Assembly: GCA_030641945.1 (NCBI GenBank)
Contig: DAOWLL010000141.1
Coordinates: 1-5,585 of the forward strand
From: Gammaproteobacteria bacterium
GTDB taxonomy: Bacteria; Pseudomonadota; Gammaproteobacteria; SZUA-229
DNA length: 5,585 nt
Direction: 5' to 3'
Part shown: positions 1 through 5,585 of the stretch, in pieces
Numbering within the stretch: position 1 is the stretch's first letter
How the letters are laid out: every line of letters starts with the position of its first letter
Notes under the pieces: model-generated
What the model was told of the DNA's origin: nothing
Database searches by the model: none
Seen by the model: only the letters and a program-made list of their open reading frames with translations
Translations under genes and position numbers: made by a program

Positions 1-1371
1 AGCCTGTTTGAAGGTCTCGAAATTATCTTTGCTGAGACTCAATCCTGCCGCCATGGCATGTCCACCAAACTTCTGTATCAGGCCCGGGTGCCGGGCAGCG
101 ATTGAATCGAGCACATCGCGAATATGCAGTCCCGGGATTGAGCGCGCCGAACCCTTTATTTCGCTACTGCCGGCATCGTCATTTGCATTGGCAAACGCGA
201 CAACCGGACGATGAAAGCGTTCTTTGATTCTGGCCGCAAGCAGTCCAATCACGCCCTGGTGCCATTCGCTGTTATAAAGACACAGCCCTGCCTGCAGTTG
301 GTTACTGTCCAGCGTTTCGAGCAGCGTTTTCATATCATCGAGCGCCTCGGCCAGCATACCCTGCTCTATTTGTTTACGTTGCATATTCAAATTGTTCAGT
401 TCAGATGCGATACCCTCGGCTACAGTATTCGAATCCGTTATCAGACACTCAACGCCCGCAGACATGTCTTCCAGCCGCCCCGCTGCATTCAACCTGGGGC
501 CGATAAAAAAACCGAGATCGGTACTGGTACATGCCCTGATGTCCTTACCAGCTGCCTGGAATAGCGCCCTGATACCCGGTTTGGTTTTACCGCCGCGCAT
601 TCTTCTGATCCCCTGTTCAACCAGTATGCGGTTGTTTTCATCCAGCGGCACAACATCGGCAACCGTTCCCAGGGCAACCAGGTCGAGCAAATCTGCCATA
701 TTGGGTTCAACCCGTTTGCCGTTAAACCAGCCCCTGTCTCTTAACGCCGCCCTCACGGCCAGCATCAGGTAGAAAGCAACGCCGACCCCGGCGATTGATT
801 TACTGCTGAATTCACAACCGGGCTGATTGGGATTAACGATAGCATCAGCCTCGGGCAGCTGCTGTCCCGGCAGATGATGGTCTGTAACAACAACCTTGAT
901 ATTGTTCTGCTTCGCAGCGTTTACGCCTTCAATACTGGATATGCCTTTATCAACGGTGATCAACACCTGCGGAGAAATTTCACTGGCGACCTCGACAATT
1001 TCTGGTGTTAAGCCATAACCGTATTCGAAACGGTTTGGCACCAGATAACTAACACCGGTGGCACCAAAGCTGTTGAGCGCACGAACAACAAGCGCGGTAC
1101 TGGTGGCACCGTCAGCATCATAATCGCCAACGATCAGTATTCGCTGATTATCGATAATCGCATCGGCAACGATATTCGCTGCTGTATCGATGCCCTTGAG
1201 CTGTTTGTAATTAATCAGGCGATCGAGCGAGTAATCAACCTGGGCAAGACAGTTGATATGGCGGTTCGCATAGATTCGCTTCAACAGCGGATGTAATGTT
1301 GCTTTCTGCAGTTCATCCGATACCCCGAGGTTGCGCCTATGTATTTTCCGTACTCTATTGTGTATCGACAT
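1..1371 (-). CDS. recJ: Single-stranded-DNA-specific 5'-3' exonuclease RecJ, C-terminus beyond the window
   Basis: RecJ degrades single-stranded DNA from the 5' end in RecF-pathway recombination, mismatch repair and base-excision repair. Reading from the ATG at 1371-1369 gives 457 codons with no stop to the window edge; E. coli RecJ has 577 residues, so about 120 C-terminal residues are missing. The DHH phosphoesterase core is clear: VGDYDADG at residues 81-88 (metal-binding D83, D85, D87), VDKG with D141, TDHH at 163-166, and LVALGTVADVVPL at 231-243 with D239. GPRLNAAGR at 291-299 follows, and the DHHA1-type glycine motif GGHAMAAG lies at 436-443. The N-terminus aligns from the first residues with the RecJ start region as I recall it, which supports this start. 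The start overlaps the end of the RpfE-type gene by 17 bases; an AAGGA lies about 14 bases upstream, rather far for a Shine-Dalgarno, so translational coupling is likely. One oddity is K142, where the motif usually has Asn. The identification is very secure. Confidence 0.97.
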   Translation of the reverse strand, partial: MSIHNRVRKIHRRNLGVSDELQKATLHPLLKRIYANRHINCLAQVDYSLDRLINYKQLKGIDTAANIVADAIIDNQRILIVGDYDADGATSTALVVRALNSFGATGVSYLVPNRFEYGYGLTPEIVEVASEISPQVLITVDKGISSIEGVNAAKQNNIKVVVTDHHLPGQQLPEADAIVNPNQPGCEFSSKSIAGVGVAFYLMLAVRAALRDRGWFNGKRVEPNMADLLDLVALGTVADVVPLDENNRILVEQGIRRMRGGKTKPGIRALFQAAGKDIRACTSTDLGFFIGPRLNAAGRLEDMSAGVECLITDSNTVAEGIASELNNLNMQRKQIEQGMLAEALDDMKTLLETLDSNQLQAGLCLYNSEWHQGVIGLLAARIKERFHRPVVAFANANDDAGSSEIKGSARSIPGLHIRDVLDSIAARHPGLIQKFGGHAMAAGLSLSKDNFETFKQA

Positions 1372-2383
1372 GGTCTTGAAACCGGTCCTTTTTCCAGAAC
1401 ATCAGCTTGCTGATGTTGAATTTATTATTATTGCTGAAATGATAACGCACACCATTACATGGATAAATATTGACATCCGCATCTAAACTTTTTGCCGTTT
1501 CGATTAACGGCTTGAGCCAGTCCGCGACGAGTTCCAGCATTTCATCGAGCCAGGCTGATGTATCACCATAATTACAGGGCCCATCCAGTTGCTTGAGTAC
1601 AACCAGGGAATGGCCATCATTGCGCATGGCATCGGCAAGCACGATCGGATCTGTCAGCACCGAATGTTTTATCTGATTAAGCTTTGCAATACCTGTCGTT
1701 ACTGCATCATCTGTATAGACGTGAGTAACACTGGTTTTACCTCGCTGAGGGAGTACACCTTCACCCCATAACCACAGGCTATTGACCGGCGCCACGCCCC
1801 TGTCTTCACGCCCTTGATTGACTTCGCTCATGTGAAGCAGCATCTGGATTTCATTGAGTAAGCGTTTCCAGTCAGCAGCAGCTTCTCCTGTCGGCAACAG
1901 GTGATTAATATTCCTGCCTACTGCCGCAGCCAACGGTGTTGTTTTCAGGCCGCATTCATTCAGCCTGATAAACCAGTTGTTTTTATCAGCCATCAGCACC
2001 GATATATCATCAACAGCGAAATGTGCATTCAGTTCATTAACAAACTTTTCAGCCTCATGCTGTTGAATATGCAGCATCTGGCTGTCACTCAGGATGGCGC
2101 GGTCCATGTCAGCCTGTAGACTGACCGGGTCGGCATGTATCCAGCAGTGATCAGCCGGCTCCCTGTCATGTGCTAACAGTGTAAGTGCTGCATAGGGAAA
2201 TGGTTCTTCAATCTTCAGGCCAAACAAGGCTGCTAGTTGACTTGAGTAATCAGTAGCCGATGTTTTTTCTTTGCGGAATTGCTTTAACAGATCAAGCAAA
2301 GGCACAGTCGATGTCTCCATGCCGTCAAACTCGGGTAATGGTCCACACAAGCCGGGAATAACCAGGCTGAGCTTATGTGGCAT
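1355..2383 (-). CDS. RpfE-type conserved protein of unknown biochemical function, encoded next to recJ
   Basis: This 342-residue protein resembles the family annotated as RpfE-type regulatory protein, named after rpfE beside recJ in the Xanthomonas rpf cluster; some genomes label members phosphoglycerate mutase. I recognise it from memory of conserved blocks: LVIPGLCGPLP near residues 7-17, HCWIHADPVSLQADMDRAIL at 79-98, NNWFIRL at 135-141, GRNINHLLPTG at 156-166, WKRLLNEIQMLLH at 172-184 and NSLWLWGEG at 201-209. There is no signal peptide or membrane segment, so it is probably cytoplasmic. I see no obvious metal-binding motif of the cofactor-independent mutases, so no enzyme activity is claimed. 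An in-frame ATG at 2413 would add ten residues, but I prefer the ATG at 2383 because the family begins close to the hydrophobic LSLVIPG strand and a weak GGCGG precedes it. That start overlaps the rlmB stop by 11 bases, and the stop lies 17 bases inside recJ. Family membership is likely; the function is unknown. Confidence 0.85.
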   Translation of the reverse strand: MPHKLSLVIPGLCGPLPEFDGMETSTVPLLDLLKQFRKEKTSATDYSSQLAALFGLKIEEPFPYAALTLLAHDREPADHCWIHADPVSLQADMDRAILSDSQMLHIQQHEAEKFVNELNAHFAVDDISVLMADKNNWFIRLNECGLKTTPLAAAVGRNINHLLPTGEAAADWKRLLNEIQMLLHMSEVNQGREDRGVAPVNSLWLWGEGVLPQRGKTSVTHVYTDDAVTTGIAKLNQIKHSVLTDPIVLADAMRNDGHSLVVLKQLDGPCNYGDTSAWLDEMLELVADWLKPLIETAKSLDADVNIYPCNGVRYHFSNNNKFNISKLMFWKKDRFQDHVDTQ

Positions 2384-3125
2384 TCTGTGCCGCCAGTTTA
2401 CGCCGGTATTCAAACAGGCAAATACCGGTTGCCACGGATACGTTCAGACTTTCAACATGCCCATGCATCGGGATGTATATCAACTCATCACAGCCTTCGC
2501 GGGTGAGTCGACGCATGCCCTCGCCTTCCGAGCCCATGACGATAGCAAGCCGATTGCTCGTGGTACTGTCATACAAACTGGTTGTGGCTTCACCGGCTGT
2601 GCCAACAATCCAGACATCATTATCCTGTAACTGCTGCAGTGCCCTGGCCAGGTTTGATACCTGGATAAAAGGCGTGGTTTCAGCGGCGCCGCTGGCGACA
2701 TTGCGCACCACCGGCGTCAGCCCGGGTGAACGGTTCCTGGAAACGATAACGGCATCAACACCGCTGGCATCAGCCGAGCGCAGGCAGGCACCCAGGTTGT
2801 GCGGGTCCTGCACACCATCGAGTACCAGCAGCAGCAGGTCCTGCCTGGCAAGAATATCGGCCAGGCCGGGCTGTGATTTTTTATCGGCACGGATTTTTGC
2901 CACCACGCCCTGGTGCTTTTGCTCCGAACTCTTTTTCTGCAAGACATCGCGCGAGCAGGTCTCGACCGAAACACCGTGCGTACCAGCCAGGCCCAGTATC
3001 GTTTGCATGCGCCTGTCTTTCCTGCCTGCCTGGACCCATAGTTGCAGCACCTGCTCAGGATTGCTCCTCAGTGCAGACTCGATCGCATGAATTCCGAAAA
3101 TTATTTCCGTTTTGTGTTTAGACAT
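2373..3125 (-). CDS. rlmB: 23S rRNA (guanosine-2251-2'-O)-methyltransferase RlmB
   Basis: RlmB is a SpoU (SPOUT) family enzyme that uses S-adenosylmethionine to 2'-O-methylate G2251 (E. coli numbering) in the P loop of 23S rRNA. The 250-residue product is close to the 243 residues of the E. coli protein. An N-terminal substrate-binding domain spans about residues 5-80 (IIFGIHAIESAL, KHQGVVAKI). The knotted catalytic domain follows: motif 1 DPHNLGACLRSADASG at 107-122 with N110 and R116, motif 2 MGSEGEGMRRLTR at 197-209 with E202, and motif 3 IPMHGHVESLNVSVATGICLFE at 218-239, which forms the knot and the cofactor site. All the key residues are present. The ATG at 3125 matches the usual N-terminus, but no strong Shine-Dalgarno precedes it. 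The gene follows rnr after 102 bases, the same order as in E. coli, and its last codons overlap the start of the RpfE-type gene. The assignment is very secure. Confidence 0.97.
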   Translation of the reverse strand: MSKHKTEIIFGIHAIESALRSNPEQVLQLWVQAGRKDRRMQTILGLAGTHGVSVETCSRDVLQKKSSEQKHQGVVAKIRADKKSQPGLADILARQDLLLLVLDGVQDPHNLGACLRSADASGVDAVIVSRNRSPGLTPVVRNVASGAAETTPFIQVSNLARALQQLQDNDVWIVGTAGEATTSLYDSTTSNRLAIVMGSEGEGMRRLTREGCDELIYIPMHGHVESLNVSVATGICLFEYRRKLAAQNAT

Positions 3126-3163
3126 ATTTACAGGTCCGGATTTATTCGGATATCAAGAGTTGT

Positions 3164-3189
3164 GCCTGCAACGCTTCGCTTATGCAGGC
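3164..3189 (-). other. Stem-loop in the rnr-rlmB gap
   Basis: The 102-base gap holds a perfect 7-base inverted repeat: GCCTGCA at 3164-3170 pairs with TGCAGGC at 3183-3189 across a 12-base loop. The loop contains a tandem AAGCG (minus strand). No run of T follows it in the minus-strand direction, so it is not a convincing Rho-independent terminator. It may be an RNA-processing or mRNA-stability hairpin between two co-transcribed genes, or it may have no role. A second possible pairing, GTCCG at 3134-3138 with CGGAC at 3222-3226, would enclose it but has only five pairs. I see no clear promoter for rlmB in the gap. Confidence 0.45.
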
Positions 3190-3227
3190 CTACAGTTCCA
3201 ACAATCAGGTATTATCATTTTCGGACT

Positions 3228-5489
3228 TTATTTTATCAACTCAAAGTCGATACGGCGTTCATCCATGTCAACATTTGAAACGCGCACATCAACCTTGTCA
3301 GACAGCCGGAACACCATGCCCCTGTTCTCTCCAACCAGACGATGTGAAACAGGATCAAAGTCGTAATAATCTTTTGGCAGACTGGTTATGTGAATTAACC
3401 CTTCTACGTAATGCTCATCCAGCTCTACAAACAGTCCAAACGAAACCACGCCGGTTACGCGTGCCGTGAACTCCATACCGACCTTATCGAGCATGTATTC
3501 ACACTTCATTGCAAACTCGGCATCACGGGTTGCTTCATCCGCACGGCGTTCATTGGCTGAGCAATGCTCACCAAAGGTCGTCATTGTATTCTGGTCGTAA
3601 GAAAAATCACGTTTGTTACGTTTGTTAATAATGTGCTTGATTGCACGGTGCACCAGCAGGTCAGGGTACCTTCTGATTGGCGATGTGAAATGCCCATAAT
3701 GTTTCAGCGCAAGACCAAAGTGACCGGTGTTGTCAGGGCGATATGCGGCCTGTTTCATCGACCTCAGCATCAGAGTTTGTATCAGATGAACATCTTCACG
3801 CTTTTTAACCGAGCTTGATAACCTGGCGTAATCCCGGGGGGATATTTTTCTTGAAGGTGCGCCCAGCCTCAGACCGAGATCACCGAGAAATCCTCTCAGA
3901 TCTTCAAGTTTGTCGTCTTCGGGTGGCTCATGCACACGGTACAAGCTGGGTATCTTGTTTTGGGAAATAAAACGTGCTGCACATATATTGGCGGCAATCA
4001 TGCACTCTTCAATGAGTTTATGCGCATCGTTCCTGATCATGGGCAGGATGTTCTTAATTCGCATATCGCCCGTGAACTCGAACTTGGTTTCGGTGGTATC
4101 AAAGTCAATCGCACCGCGTTTCTGTCGCGCCTTGCCCATTCTCTCGTACATGGCATACAGATTTTCAAGATGAGGCAGCAGATCGCCTACCGCTTTTAAC
4201 GCAGCGGGCTCGCGCTCAACCACAGCATCGGCCACTTTTGTATACGTCAGTCGTGCATGCGATCTGATGACCGCTTCATAGAATGTATAGTCATCTATTT
4301 CGCCCTGCTTTGATATTTTCATCTCGCAGACAAGACATAGACGATCTACCTCGGGATTTAATGAGCACAAACCATTGGACAGGTTTTCCGGCAACATGGG
4401 TATGACCCGGCCAGGAAAATAAACGGATGTCGCGCGATCATAAGCTTCCTTATCGAGCGCTGAATTTATCTGTACATAATGTGCAACTTCGGCGATGGCA
4501 ACCCGCAGGCGCCAGCCTGAATCTTTGCCGGCATCATATGGTTCACAATAGACAGCATCATCAAAGTCCCTGGCATCTTCACCATCAATAGTAACCAGCG
4601 GTACGCTGCGCAAGTCGACACGACCTTCCTTGTCCTTGTCACGTACGCTGTCTCCCCATTTATTAGCATCGGCGAGTACCTCTTGCGGAAATTCATACGG
4701 CAGGCCATAACTGTGAATGGCAATATCGACTTCCATGCCCGGTGACATATGATCACCCAGTACTTCTACAACCTTGCCGATGGGTTGATGTTTGAACGTT
4801 GGCTGCTGGATGATTTCAACTTTAACAATCTGGCCGTTGGCAGCACCGCCGAGTGAACCATCGGGGATAAGAAAGTCCTGCGTGATGCGTTTATTATCGG
4901 CGATAACAACAGCCACGCCGCTTTCTATCAGCAGACGTCCGACGATGAACTGATTGGCACGTTCAAATACACTGATGACAGCCCCTTCCAGCCGGCCGCG
5001 GCGGTCGACGCCCGATACTCGAACGATTGCCTTGTCGCCGTGCAGCAGCGTGCGCATTTGTTTGCCGTGAAGATAGAGGTCGTCCCCACCCGTTTCGGGT
5101 ACCAGGAAACCGAAGCCATCAGGATGTGCGATGACCCGGCCGCGCACCAGGTGCGACTCATCAACCGGCAGATAACCACCTCGGCGGTTCTGTACCAACT
5201 GGCCATCACGAACCATGGCCCTGAGTCTTCTGCCCAGCGCATCCAGCTGGTCATCCTTGTTGATATTCAGATGCTCTGCCAGTGACTTGAAACTCAGCGC
5301 ACCTTCACGCTTGATCTCACTCAGGATCATCTTTCTGCTGGCGATGGGGTTTTCGTATCGCTTGGCTTCAAGCGCTGCATCAGGATCTTTCTTGTGTCGT
5401 TTAGCAGGCGCCTTTTTCCTGGCGGGCGCTTTTTTCCTGATGGGTGTTTTATGGGTGTTTTTCTTTTTTTTCGGTGATTTACGGGTCAT
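3228..5489 (-). CDS. rnr: Ribonuclease R, 3'-5' exoribonuclease
   Basis: RNase R is a cytoplasmic processive hydrolytic exoribonuclease that degrades structured RNA, rRNA fragments and tmRNA-tagged messages. The 753-residue product has the full RNase II/RNB architecture. There is a Lys/Arg/Pro/Ala-rich leader (residues 1-45), a winged-helix domain (about 46-110), cold-shock domain 1 (about 115-175, HPDGFGFLV, DDLYL), and cold-shock domain 2 (about 182-260). The RNB catalytic domain (about 290-620) and an S1 domain (about 672-752, VVSFGLFVEL) follow. Catalytic acids D302, D308, D310 and D311 in IDGEDARDFDDAVYC match E. coli D272, D278, D280 and D281, and Y357 in TSVYFP matches E. coli Y324. 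HFTSPIRRYPDLLVHRAIKH at 600-619 is the conserved RNB C-terminal block. The protein ends at FELIK, at the S1 boundary, so the long lysine-rich tail of E. coli RNase R (813 residues) is missing. The ATG at 5489 is the only start that includes the leader; the next Met is residue 54. No Shine-Dalgarno is visible. Confidence 0.98.
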   Translation of the reverse strand: MTRKSPKKKKNTHKTPIRKKAPARKKAPAKRHKKDPDAALEAKRYENPIASRKMILSEIKREGALSFKSLAEHLNINKDDQLDALGRRLRAMVRDGQLVQNRRGGYLPVDESHLVRGRVIAHPDGFGFLVPETGGDDLYLHGKQMRTLLHGDKAIVRVSGVDRRGRLEGAVISVFERANQFIVGRLLIESGVAVVIADNKRITQDFLIPDGSLGGAANGQIVKVEIIQQPTFKHQPIGKVVEVLGDHMSPGMEVDIAIHSYGLPYEFPQEVLADANKWGDSVRDKDKEGRVDLRSVPLVTIDGEDARDFDDAVYCEPYDAGKDSGWRLRVAIAEVAHYVQINSALDKEAYDRATSVYFPGRVIPMLPENLSNGLCSLNPEVDRLCLVCEMKISKQGEIDDYTFYEAVIRSHARLTYTKVADAVVEREPAALKAVGDLLPHLENLYAMYERMGKARQKRGAIDFDTTETKFEFTGDMRIKNILPMIRNDAHKLIEECMIAANICAARFISQNKIPSLYRVHEPPEDDKLEDLRGFLGDLGLRLGAPSRKISPRDYARLSSSVKKREDVHLIQTLMLRSMKQAAYRPDNTGHFGLALKHYGHFTSPIRRYPDLLVHRAIKHIINKRNKRDFSYDQNTMTTFGEHCSANERRADEATRDAEFAMKCEYMLDKVGMEFTARVTGVVSFGLFVELDEHYVEGLIHITSLPKDYYDFDPVSHRLVGENRGMVFRLSDKVDVRVSNVDMDERRIDFELIK
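5407..5439 (-). repeat. In-frame 18-base tandem repeat in the rnr leader
   Basis: Two 15-base copies, 5407-5421 and 5425-5439, differ at one base (C at 5412, T at 5430) and are spaced by an 18-base period. They encode RKKAPA twice, residues 18-23 and 24-29 of RNase R. Because the period is six codons, gain or loss of a unit would change the length of the basic leader without breaking the frame. Confidence 0.8.
5440..5461 (-). repeat. Perfect 11-base tandem duplication near the rnr start
   Basis: The plus-strand unit ATGGGTGTTTT occurs at 5440-5450 and again directly at 5451-5461 with no mismatch. It encodes the KNTHKTPI stretch of RNase R. The unit is not a multiple of three, so gain or loss of a copy would shift the frame at about residues 10-18 and destroy the protein. 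Only two copies are present. Confidence 0.8.
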
Positions 5490-5500
5490 TATTTCGATAT

Positions 5501-5528
5501 TTTGTAACGGGTTAGATCAAATTGACAA
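5501..5528 (-). promoter_or_regulatory. Weak candidate promoter for rnr
   Basis: On the minus strand TTGTCA (5528-5523, five of six matches to the -35 consensus) is followed after 16 bases by TACAAA (5506-5501, four of six to the -10). A transcript from this site would begin about 5494 and give a leader of only about five bases before the ATG at 5489, which fits the absence of a Shine-Dalgarno. The -10 is poor, and a promoter further upstream outside the window is equally possible. Confidence 0.25.
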
Positions 5529-5550
5529 GCACAGGGGCGCAGGGTAAAGT
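5522..5550 (+). promoter_or_regulatory. Candidate sigma70 promoter facing right, divergent from rnr
   Basis: A perfect -35 hexamer TTGACA at 5522-5527 is followed, after the optimal 17-base spacer, by TAAAGT at 5545-5550, which matches four of six bases of the -10 consensus. The expected start of transcription is about 5557, just where the small hairpin begins. Its -35 overlaps the minus-strand TTGTCA proposed for rnr, so the two promoters would sit back to back and could compete. The short palindrome TCAA-A-TTGA at 5517-5525 lies across this point. Confidence 0.4.
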
Positions 5551-5556
5551 TCGCGG

Positions 5557-5581
5557 CCTGCAATCGCAGGATTAAGCCATG
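5557..5581 (+). promoter_or_regulatory. Leader hairpin, Shine-Dalgarno and start codon of a possible divergent gene
   Basis: CCTGC at 5557-5561 pairs perfectly with GCAGG at 5566-5570 across the loop AATC. The 3' arm overlaps a Shine-Dalgarno-like AGGA (5568-5571), which stands seven bases before an ATG at 5579-5581. If a transcript starts near 5557, the ribosome binding site would be partly covered by the hairpin. Only the ATG, one further codon (CCG) and one base lie in the window, so the gene cannot be identified and may not exist. Confidence 0.35.
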
Positions 5582-5585
5582 CCGA

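Noticed and set aside
392..772. A 126-codon open frame on the plus strand opposite recJ
   Set aside because: It is antisense to the conserved RecJ region carrying the GPRLNAAGR motif, has low-complexity Ser/Pro/Ala content and shows no family resemblance.
2384..2413. Upstream ATG extending the RpfE-type protein by ten residues
   Set aside because: The extra residues (MNTGVNWRHR) do not resemble a family N-terminus, they coincide with the reading of the rlmB end, and the ATG at 2383 sits at a normal distance from the conserved LVIPG strand.
2377..3090. A 237-codon open frame on the plus strand opposite rlmB
   Set aside because: It lies entirely antisense to rlmB, whose motifs are fully conserved, and its peptide is rich in Ser, Cys and Pro with no recognisable domain. 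It is a by-product of codon use in rlmB.
3164..3189. Intrinsic terminator after rnr
   Set aside because: The stem is followed on the minus strand by ACAACTC rather than a T run, and the 12-base loop is large for a terminator.
5215..5547. A 110-codon open frame on the plus strand across the rnr start
   Set aside because: Its phenylalanine-rich stretch is simply the reverse complement of the lysine codons in the RNase R leader, and it lacks protein-like features.
5490..5585. A tRNA gene upstream of rnr, as found in some relatives
   Set aside because: No T-loop consensus, acceptor-stem pairing or CCA end can be found on either strand of these 96 bases.

Overview
This window is a compact block of housekeeping genes, all read on the minus strand. 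In transcription order (right to left) they are rnr (RNase R), rlmB (23S rRNA 2'-O-methyltransferase), a conserved RpfE-type protein of unknown biochemical function, and recJ (single-strand DNA exonuclease), which is cut by the left edge of the window. The close similarity I recall to the E. coli RNase R, RlmB and RecJ proteins, the rnr-rlmB pair and the RpfE-type gene beside recJ all point to a gammaproteobacterium. I cannot name the genus. Base composition looks balanced and even throughout, and nothing suggests recent transfer.

Layout: positions 1-1371 hold the first 457 codons of recJ; 1355-2383 the RpfE-type gene; 2373-3125 rlmB; 3126-3227 a 102-base gap with one clear hairpin; 3228-5489 rnr; 5490-5585 the region upstream of rnr. 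The last three genes overlap by 11 and 17 bases, which indicates one transcript with coupled translation. No convincing intrinsic terminator separates rnr from rlmB, so all four could be one operon.

Roles: RNase R degrades structured RNA and takes part in RNA quality control. RlmB methylates the peptidyl-transferase P loop of 23S rRNA. RecJ degrades 5'-ended single-stranded DNA in repair and recombination. The RpfE-type protein is the real unknown.

The least ordinary parts are the right edge and the 5' end of rnr. The right edge has a sigma70-like forward promoter, a small hairpin covering a Shine-Dalgarno, and an ATG, which suggests a divergent gene starting just as the window ends. The 5' end of rnr has a lysine-rich N-terminus built on short tandem repeats and an A8 run, while the usual lysine-rich C-terminal tail is absent. 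I found no mobile element, CRISPR array, tRNA or rRNA gene, and no new multi-gene system; most of this window is ordinary.
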